The notes under the pieces: generated by a model
The model's database searches: none
Told to the model about the DNA's origin: nothing
The model's input: only the letters and a program-made list of their open reading frames with translations
Program-made: the position numbers and the translations under genes
In this document: one piece after another, positions 6,611 to 11,002 of the stretch
Numbering within the stretch: the first letter of the stretch is position 1
Layout of the letters: every line of letters begins with the position of its first letter
NCBI GenBank assembly: GCA_050946255.1
Contig: JBMNUL010000087.1
Span: 1-11,002 of the forward strand
Direction of reading: 5' to 3'
Length of the DNA: 11,002 nt
DNA from: JBMNUL01 sp050946255
GTDB taxonomy: Bacteria > Actinomycetota > Coriobacteriia > Coriobacteriales > CADBOM01

Positions 6611-7645
6611 CTATTTCTCAGAGAACGTGCCGGTTTGGCCGTCGTATGAAAGTGGCTTCGTGAGATATCCCTTCTCGGTCATCCAGTCGAGAACTGGGTC
6701 GACCATTTCGTTCGTGGGCATCTGGCACATGGGATACTCGCTGATCTCGTAGGTGTCCGCGACTGCATCTGATAGGTTGGCGTTCTCGATGAGGATCGAA
6801 CGGTAGCTCTCCGGCGATGCGTTGATTTCCGTTGCGGCCTGGTCCCATACAGATTCGAGGGCGTCCCTTGCGGCCTCGGCCCCGTCTTGCTCCAGCCAGT
6901 CACTGCGAACGATCATCACTGACTGCGATATGTTGTCTCCGGTCGTGTCGTCTGCGAGGGTGATGTATCCTGAAGCCTCGCCAAGTGCCAGCAGTGAGGC
7001 GGGGAGGGCGACGGCTTTCACCTCTCCGGACGCAAGCGCCTGATATCTGACCGGAAGCTTTTGCATCTCCTCTACCACTATCTGGTCCTCTGGCACTCCC
7101 TCATCCTCCATCAGGTTGTCCATCACGTATTCGAGGATCGTGTTGGACCCAACGCCGATTGGCACGCCGGCAAGGTCCTTGAGCGAGGTGATGCCGGAAT
7201 CCGGCGTTGTCATGATCCCAAACCTGCCCTGCTCGGCGGTTGTGCCCAGGGTGACCCACTGCATTCTCACATCGGTGCCGCTTGCGTAGATGCTGGCCGC
7301 GACCATTGGATCCGTCATGGCAAAGTCGACTTCACCCGATGAGACTCCGGCAATAAGCTCGGTTGCAGATTGGAAAGTCGTGATATCCACATCCAGTCCG
7401 GCTTTCTCGAAAAGGCCCTCTTCTTGTGCCACCCACATTGGAAGGATGTCTTCTGTGGCGAGAGTTCCGATTGTGATTTTTCCGGAATAAACAGCGCCAT
7501 CTGAACCGCTGGATTCGCCTGTGCCCTGTTGAGAGCTGCACCCCGTGACCAGAAGCACGCACAAGGCCAAGATAGTGGCTAGGGCCACAACGGATTTGGC
7601 AACACCGTGCCTGTTCGAAATCTTCCCGGTAGTCGTTTCTTGCAT
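6611..7645 (-). CDS. Substrate-binding lipoprotein, NMT1/SsuA-like
   Basis: A 344-residue extracytoplasmic binding protein that captures the ligand for the importer encoded downstream. A basic N-region and hydrophobic core (about 16-34) end in the lipobox VTGC with lipidated C36, followed by a Ser/Gly/Gln linker (37-50). The mature fold starts KITIGTLATEDILPMWVAQEEGLF (56-79), typical of NMT1/THI5-like and SsuA proteins. It continues with a SGEVDFAMTDPMVAA strand (103-117) and a SLKDLAGVPIGVGSN segment resembling the family's 'DLkGkkvgv' turn. ATG 7645 is preferred over TTG 7675 because AAGGGGG lies 6 nt before it. It is the first gene of the operon. Ligand unknown; sulfonates, thiamine precursors or related small molecules fit the family. 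Confidence 0.93.
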   Translation of the reverse strand: MQETTTGKISNRHGVAKSVVALATILALCVLLVTGCSSQQGTGESSGSDGAVYSGKITIGTLATEDILPMWVAQEEGLFEKAGLDVDITTFQSATELIAGVSSGEVDFAMTDPMVAASIYASGTDVRMQWVTLGTTAEQGRFGIMTTPDSGITSLKDLAGVPIGVGSNTILEYVMDNLMEDEGVPEDQIVVEEMQKLPVRYQALASGEVKAVALPASLLALGEASGYITLADDTTGDNISQSVMIVRSDWLEQDGAEAARDALESVWDQAATEINASPESYRSILIENANLSDAVADTYEISEYPMCQMPTNEMVDPVLDWMTEKGYLTKPLSYDGQTGTFSEK

Positions 7646-7651
7646 TTCCAA

Positions 7652-7658
7652 CCCCCTT
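7652..7658 (-). promoter_or_regulatory. Ribosome binding site fixing the lipoprotein start
   Basis: AAGGGGG on the minus strand is 6 nt before ATG 7645. It falls inside the longer frame from TTG 7675, which is therefore unlikely to be the start. The same G-rich core followed by TTGG precedes the CmpB-like gene. Confidence 0.7.
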
Positions 7659-7687
7659 GCAAATTGCACTTCCAACAGCTAATTTCA

Positions 7688-7716
7688 ATGCTATTTTGAA
7701 AAAATTTTCGATTCAA
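7688..7716 (-). promoter_or_regulatory. Candidate promoter for the importer operon
   Basis: On the minus strand TTGAAT (7716-7711) and TAGCAT (7693-7688) are spaced by 17 nt within very A/T-rich DNA, about 40 nt before the lipoprotein start. A perfect TTGACA hexamer also lies further upstream (7741-7736) but without a good -10 at the right distance. Motif match only. Confidence 0.35.
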
Positions 7717-7750
7717 TGAACAGTTGGGTGCCGACTGTCAATGCCGTTGT

Positions 7751-7762
7751 CGTTTGAAAACG
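7751..7762. promoter_or_regulatory. Perfect dyad CGTTT-GA-AAACG, candidate operator
   Basis: A 5+2+5 perfect inverted repeat about 105 bp upstream of the lipoprotein start and 254 bp upstream of MATE. The size and position suit a dimeric repressor such as the nearby TetR protein, but no second copy was found to support it. Confidence 0.3.
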
Positions 7763-7884
7763 GTTGTGGATTAATTGATAGCCCTCTCCACCGCTTTGTG
7801 GTATGCGCTCATGGTTTTTGGAAAGCTGCAATTTGGTCAGAAGACGATAATCAGAAATCAGATTGAGGAGCTGGGAATCTCCGG

Positions 7885-7896
7885 CAATTCCAATTG
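7885..7896. promoter_or_regulatory. Perfect dyad CAATT-CC-AATTG, candidate operator
   Basis: A 5+2+5 perfect inverted repeat 120 bp upstream of the MATE start, in the half of the spacer nearest that gene. It may be a control site for MATE. A/T-rich dyads of this size also occur by chance. Confidence 0.25.
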
Positions 7897-8015
7897 TCGA
7901 TAGCTTGAAAATTGCATTTGGCTGAGAAGGCGAACTGGTTACGTCTGCTGATAACGAACTGCAAAATTCTGGGGAAGAGAAATTAACAAAGAGGAGCAGG
8001 TCGAATTCCATCGAC

Positions 8016-9353
8016 ATGCTGCACGGTCCGCTGCTCCGAAAGATCGTCGCTTTTGCACTCCCGCTCGCTCTCACGAGCATCATGCAGCAGCTCTTCAACT
8101 CCGCTGACGCATCTGCCGCCGGCCAATTCATCGGGAGCAATGCACTGGCAGCTATCGGCGCGACTACTCCTCTTGTCAATCTGGTCGTGAGCCTATTTGT
8201 CGGACTTTCAGTTGGCGCCAACGTCATCGTTGCCCAACAGATAGCCCTCGAAGACGATCAGGGAATTCACGATGCCGTCCATACCTCTATGGTCTTGGCT
8301 GTGGTAAGTGGAGTGGCAATCGTCGTGGTGGGAGTTTTATTGGCCCGCCCACTGCTCGAGCTGATATCGACTCCGGCAGAGGTGATAGACCTCGCCACGG
8401 TCTACCTGCAGATCTACTTCGTGGGCACGGCATTCACCACATTCTACAATTTCGGCTCCGCAATCTTGCGTAGCAAGGGAGACACCAAGCGCCCTCTCTA
8501 CGTGCTCATCATCGCCTGTGTTCTCAACATCGCACTGAATGCATTGTTCGTTCTGGTGTTTCACTGGGACGTTGCCGGAATTGCATGGGCGACCACGATT
8601 TCCAATGGGCTTGCAGCTGTGATGGTCACAATCATGCTCATGCACGAGGAAGGCTCCATGCAGTTCAAGTGGCGAGAGCTCTCAGCCAAACGCCGCCCTC
8701 TTTCGATTGCCCTCAAGATCGGAATTCCAGCTGGAGTTCAGGGAGTTGTGTTCGCGATTTCCAACGTCGTGATTCAAGTCGCGCTCAACTGGCTTGGTTC
8801 AGAAGCGATGGCTGGGTCGATTGCCGCTCAGAACTACGAGATCTACACCTACTTCATTGTGAACGCATTCGCGCAGGCTGCCGTGACTTTTACGAGCCAG
8901 AACTATGCGGTTGGGAATCCAGCTCGATGCAACCGCATCTGCAGGGAGTGCCTGCTGCTTGGAGTAGGAGGTTCATTTACTGTCTCGATGATCTTTGTGC
9001 TGGGTGGTCAGTTCTTCCTAGGGCTCTTCACCTCTGACGCCGCTGCAATCGGATACGGGATGATCAGGCTCCTGCACGCCGAGGCCTTCGCGCTCCTGCC
9101 CACGGTTTACGAGGTCCCAGCTGGTTCTATGAGGGGGATGGGGTGGTCGACTTTGCCTGCAATCATCACCGTGCTGGGAACCTGCGTGCTGCGGATTGCC
9201 TGGGTATACACGATATTCGCGAGCAGTGGGACGATGGAGACCCTCATGAACGTCTATCCGATATCTTGGGGAGTCACCGGTGCCGTAATGGTTGTTGCGT
9301 ACTTCATCGTGCGCAAGCGCGCATACAGTGAGCTGACGAAGCAGGCTGCTTGA
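8016..9353 (+). CDS. MATE-family multidrug/metabolite efflux transporter
   Basis: A 445-residue membrane protein with about twelve hydrophobic helices in two similar halves (about 1-215 and 225-445), the normal size for MATE pumps, which export cationic drugs or metabolites using Na+ or H+ gradients. Typical segments are HGPLLRKIVAFALPLALTSI (3-22), QQLFNSAD (24-31), FYNFGSAILRSKGDTKRPLY (143-162), GIPAGVQGVVFAISN (236-250) and FTSQNYAVGN (292-301). The start is uncertain. ATG 8016 has purine-rich GAGGAG 19 nt upstream and AGG 15 nt upstream, both far. The frame is open upstream to a TGA at 7923-7925 and reads KRSRSNSID before the Met, much like the short polar leader of relatives, but contains no ATG, GTG or TTG. 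It stands alone, divergent from the importer. Substrate unknown. Confidence 0.92.
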   Translation: MLHGPLLRKIVAFALPLALTSIMQQLFNSADASAAGQFIGSNALAAIGATTPLVNLVVSLFVGLSVGANVIVAQQIALEDDQGIHDAVHTSMVLAVVSGVAIVVVGVLLARPLLELISTPAEVIDLATVYLQIYFVGTAFTTFYNFGSAILRSKGDTKRPLYVLIIACVLNIALNALFVLVFHWDVAGIAWATTISNGLAAVMVTIMLMHEEGSMQFKWRELSAKRRPLSIALKIGIPAGVQGVVFAISNVVIQVALNWLGSEAMAGSIAAQNYEIYTYFIVNAFAQAAVTFTSQNYAVGNPARCNRICRECLLLGVGGSFTVSMIFVLGGQFFLGLFTSDAAAIGYGMIRLLHAEAFALLPTVYEVPAGSMRGMGWSTLPAIITVLGTCVLRIAWVYTIFASSGTMETLMNVYPISWGVTGAVMVVAYFIVRKRAYSELTKQAA

Positions 9354-9407
9354 TTCGTCAGCTTGATGTGACGGCAAGAGAGGACAAGTTTTTAGAGCGC
9401 GATTTGA

Positions 9408-9488
9408 TAACGTGATCGCACAAGAGGATTGTCCCCGTTGAACGTTATGGGATAGTATCGCGACTGCACAAGAGGACTATGCCCGTCG
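9408..9488. repeat. Two diverged REP-like repeat units with 48-bp period
   Basis: Unit A (9408-9440) and unit B (9456-9488) align over 33 bp with 25 identities, including an exact 11-base core GCACAAGAGGA and a shared CCCGT. Unit A ends GGATTGTCCCC, close to the half-palindromic 'GGACTGTCCCC' words of REP-type intergenic repeats, as I recall them. Unit A is flanked by ATAACGT (9407-9413) and ACGTTAT (9442-9448), an inverted pair. The copies look like decayed relics of an interspersed element. Confidence 0.55.
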
Positions 9489-9520
9489 GGTCGTTCGGTA
9501 AGTCCATTCGATTTGAAGAA

Positions 9521-9567
9521 AATGCGGCATCCAAGTTCTTGCAACCTGGATGCCGCAATCTTTTTCT
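9521..9567 (+). terminator. Intrinsic terminator, probably bidirectional
   Basis: TGCGGCATCCA (9523-9533) pairs perfectly with TGGATGCCGCA (9547-9557): an 11-bp stem with a 13-nt loop. On the plus strand ATCTTTTTCTT follows; on the minus strand TTTTCTTC follows. It lies between convergent genes, 170 nt after MATE and about 110 nt after the alcohol dehydrogenase, and can end both transcripts. Confidence 0.88.
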
Positions 9568-9667
9568 TGTTTCCCGCAGCCCGGGAAGTTCCCTGTCGCC
9601 AGATTCTCAAATCATTTAGTTCTGGGACTTGAGCGGATCGTATCCGAAACCGCTTTTTCCGAAGTGC

Positions 9668-10822
9668 CTAATCCTGCTGGTAGTGGTCGTAAACGCCGAA
9701 GGCGATCTTCAGTGCCAACTCGCGGTCGACTGGAATCGGGCTGTACGAGGCGAGGTGGCTGTGCTCGGTCTCGTTTGCAACCGTTGCCATGAGGTCTCGG
9801 TCGAAGCCACGGGCGGCGAGGCCCTTGAGCTTCATCTCGTGCATCATGTTGCGGCACTTCTCTGCGCATTTGTTGCCCACGAGCTCTGCGCTCTCCTTGC
9901 CTGTGAGATCGATCTCGAGCGCCTCGGCAATCTCGAGCATTAGGTCCGGCACAACAGGTCCGCAAATATCGCAAACCTCTGGCAAAGCCAATCCGCAACC
10001 GACTCCATGTTCGGTGTGCAGGGTAATCGACATGCCGTCCGCAGTGGCATGTCCGAAGTGTGTCATAGGGTCGTCGAAAGCAAGCCCACCGAGGTGCGCG
10101 GCCTTTGACATTGCAATCCTTGCCTCCATATCGGATCCATCGTGATAGGCGCGCAGCAGATAGCGGCTGGCGTGTCTGATCGCCATGATTCCGCAGGCAT
10201 GTGCATAGGGGTTGCGGTTGGTGCTCGTGATTCCCTCTATGGAATGTGCCATGGCATCCATTCCAGTGTATGCAGTTGGATCAGGGGGAAGCGTGACGGT
10301 CAATTCGGGATCGATGATCGCGAGAGTGAGCTTGACGAAAACGCTCCACTTCATGTTGAGGTCGGTGCGGTTGACGACTGCGACCTTGGTGCATTCGCTT
10401 CCGGTTCCAGCCGTGGTGGGCATCAGGATCATCGGTGTGTGCACGTCCATCTGGATTGGCTGTCCGAGGATGTACTGCTTGATTGGACCCGGATACTCGA
10501 GCAGGATCGTGGTGGCCTTTGCGGTGTCGAGCGTGGATCCTCCTCCGATTCCAACCAAGAAGTCGACGCCCTCGCTCTTGGCAATCTCACCGCACTCGTC
10601 GATGACCTCGATTGGGGCATCGCGCTTGGTCTTGTTGTAGAGCACGTAATCGAGACCGGCTGAGGTCACGCTCTCGATTGCCTTGTCATACGTCTCCTGA
10701 CCAAGGTTGGGGTCGCATATCAGCATTGCCTTTGTGCCGCCAAGCTCTTTGGCTCTCTCGCCTAAGATCTTGATTGAACCAGGGCCAAAGAAGACAGGGC
10801 ATTTCATCGAATAATCTGGCAT
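9668..10822 (-). CDS. Iron-containing alcohol dehydrogenase (FucO/AdhB-like family)
   Basis: A 384-residue group III NAD(P)-dependent alcohol dehydrogenase, full length for the family; it would interconvert an alcohol and an aldehyde or ketone. The cofactor motif is GIGGGSTLDTAKA (91-103), followed by MPTTAGTGSE (134-143). Metal ligands by comparison with FucO are D189 and H193 (GMDAMAHSIE), H258 (GHATADG) and H272 (EHGVG), keeping the spacing of 4 and 14 residues. The second His of the usual 'HxxxH' after H258 is Asp here (D262). The start is ATG 10822: AAGGGAG lies 5 nt before it. A longer frame to 10972 has a Cys-rich, non-family N-terminus and runs through the control region, so it is rejected. 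Single gene, convergent with MATE. Substrate unknown. Confidence 0.93.
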   Translation of the reverse strand: MPDYSMKCPVFFGPGSIKILGERAKELGGTKAMLICDPNLGQETYDKAIESVTSAGLDYVLYNKTKRDAPIEVIDECGEIAKSEGVDFLVGIGGGSTLDTAKATTILLEYPGPIKQYILGQPIQMDVHTPMILMPTTAGTGSECTKVAVVNRTDLNMKWSVFVKLTLAIIDPELTVTLPPDPTAYTGMDAMAHSIEGITSTNRNPYAHACGIMAIRHASRYLLRAYHDGSDMEARIAMSKAAHLGGLAFDDPMTHFGHATADGMSITLHTEHGVGCGLALPEVCDICGPVVPDLMLEIAEALEIDLTGKESAELVGNKCAEKCRNMMHEMKLKGLAARGFDRDLMATVANETEHSHLASYSPIPVDRELALKIAFGVYDHYQQD

Positions 10823-10859
10823 TTTTGCTCCCTTGTTTGTGCTTATGCCTTCAAAGATG

Positions 10860-10873
10860 GTGCAACTTTGCAC
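10860..10873. promoter_or_regulatory. Palindrome GTGCAA-CT-TTGCAC, candidate operator
   Basis: A perfect 6+2+6 inverted repeat 37 bp upstream of the alcohol dehydrogenase start, between the candidate promoter and the gene. A further exact GTGCAA half-site lies at 10908-10913. Its position downstream of the putative -10 suits repressor binding. No regulator is encoded next to it in the window. Confidence 0.4.
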
Positions 10874-10882
10874 GCATTTAGA

Positions 10883-10913
10883 ATTGTAAGTCAAACAGGT
10901 GCTGTTAGTGCAA
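10883..10913 (-). promoter_or_regulatory. Candidate promoter for the alcohol dehydrogenase gene
   Basis: On the minus strand TTGCAC (10913-10908) and TACAAT (10888-10883) are separated by 19 nt, slightly long. A TTGACT hexamer (10894-10889) is also present but lacks a -10 at the right distance. The -35-like hexamer coincides with the extra GTGCAA half-site. Motif match only. Confidence 0.3.
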
Positions 10914-10943
10914 GGTACACAGGAAATCCAATATGAACCTAGA

Positions 10944-10997
10944 AGTTTCCTTTTTCTCCAATTGGTTTTCAATTGGTTTTCAAATGTGTAGGAAACT
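10944..10997. repeat. Tandem 11-bp repeat inside an 8-bp inverted repeat
   Basis: CAATTGGTTTT occurs twice in a row (10959-10969 and 10970-10980), followed by a partial third unit beginning CAAATG. The pair can fold as CCAATTG-gtttt-CAATTGG (10958-10976) followed by TTTT. Outside it, AGTTTCCT (10944-10951) and AGGAAACT (10990-10997) are exact reverse complements. It may be a control site for the alcohol dehydrogenase or a weak terminator for a gene beyond the edge. Confidence 0.5.
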
Positions 10998-11002
10998 GCC
11001 GG

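Larger units (their letters stand above)
7646..8015. other. 370-bp divergent intergenic region between importer operon and MATE gene
   Basis: No credible gene is present. A minus-strand open frame crosses it but is the antisense of the MATE gene and has no supporting composition. It holds the candidate importer promoter, two perfect 12-bp dyads (7751-7762 and 7885-7896, listed separately), and GAGGAG/AGCAGG purine stretches at 7991-8000 that probably serve as the MATE ribosome binding site. No clear plus-strand promoter hexamers were found. Confidence 0.5.
9354..9667. other. 314-bp convergent intergenic region between MATE and alcohol dehydrogenase genes
   Basis: It contains two diverged repeat copies (9408-9440 and 9456-9488) and a strong hairpin terminator (9521-9567), each listed separately. 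A minus-strand 72-codon frame (9392-9610) only reads through these repeats and the hairpin, so I do not call it a gene. The stretch 9568-9667 shows nothing recognisable. Confidence 0.6.

Noticed and set aside
7691..8227. Minus-strand frame of 178 codons in the importer/MATE spacer
   Set aside because: It overlaps the MATE gene antisense, its Ser/Thr-rich sequence has no family features, and it crosses the promoter region.
9392..9610. Minus-strand 72-codon frame with a repeated PLVxSRY segment
   Set aside because: The protein repeat is simply the DNA repeat units read through, and the frame also covers the terminator stem, so it is unlikely to be a real protein.
10823..10972. 50-codon N-terminal extension of the alcohol dehydrogenase
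   Set aside because: The family begins near MPDYSMKCPVFFGPG; the extension runs through the palindrome and putative promoter, and a good AAGGGAG site precedes ATG 10822.

Overview
The window reads as bacterial chromosome from a moderate-GC anaerobe. The best guess is an actinobacterium of the Coriobacteriia/Eggerthellales type. This rests on the typical lipoprotein signal (VTGC followed by a Ser/Gly linker), GGGGG-type ribosome binding sites, TTG starts, a GC-rich hairpin plus T-tract terminator, and the gene mix (PaaK-like ligase plus ACT protein, NMT1/SsuA-type importer, MATE pump, iron-type alcohol dehydrogenase, CmpB-like membrane protein). The lineage is an inference. A moderate-GC archaeon or clostridium cannot be excluded by eye.

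Layout from left to right. (1) On the minus strand, a radical SAM enzyme (745-2010) is followed 51 bp later by a CmpB/type-IV 'putative ABC permease' membrane protein that runs off the left edge (1-693). (2) Divergent from these, across a 268-bp AT-rich spacer, is a two-gene plus-strand operon: a phenylacetate-CoA ligase/F390-synthetase-family adenylating enzyme (2279-3592) overlapping by 8 nt a tandem ACT-domain sensor protein (3585-4010). (3) A 318-bp spacer follows, with an AT-rich bulged inverted repeat, then a TetR-family regulator (4329-4883) that most likely starts at TTG. (4) Convergent with tetR is a compact minus-strand operon for an SsuABC/TauABC/ThiXYZ-type importer in the order lipoprotein (6611-7645), ATPase (5663-6586), permease (4902-5666), with a 24-nt gap and an ATGA overlap. 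(5) A 370-bp divergent spacer with two perfect 12-bp dyads separates it from a MATE efflux pump (8016-9353) on the plus strand. (6) A 314-bp convergent spacer holds two diverged REP-like repeat copies and a strong, probably bidirectional terminator. (7) On the minus strand, an iron-dependent alcohol dehydrogenase (9668-10822) has an upstream region with a 14-bp palindrome, an extra half-site and, at the window edge, a tandem 11-bp repeat.

Working together (inference): the PaaK/ACT pair suggests aryl-acid or keto-acid activation linked to amino-acid sensing, as in anaerobes that ferment aromatic amino acids. The importer, TetR regulator and MATE pump form a transport block of unknown substrate. 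I found no CRISPR array, rRNA, tRNA, insertion sequence or phage gene. The least explained parts are the radical SAM/CmpB pair, the Cys-containing N-terminal extension of the importer ATPase, the His-to-Asp replacement in the alcohol dehydrogenase, and the repeat and palindrome structures in the spacers.
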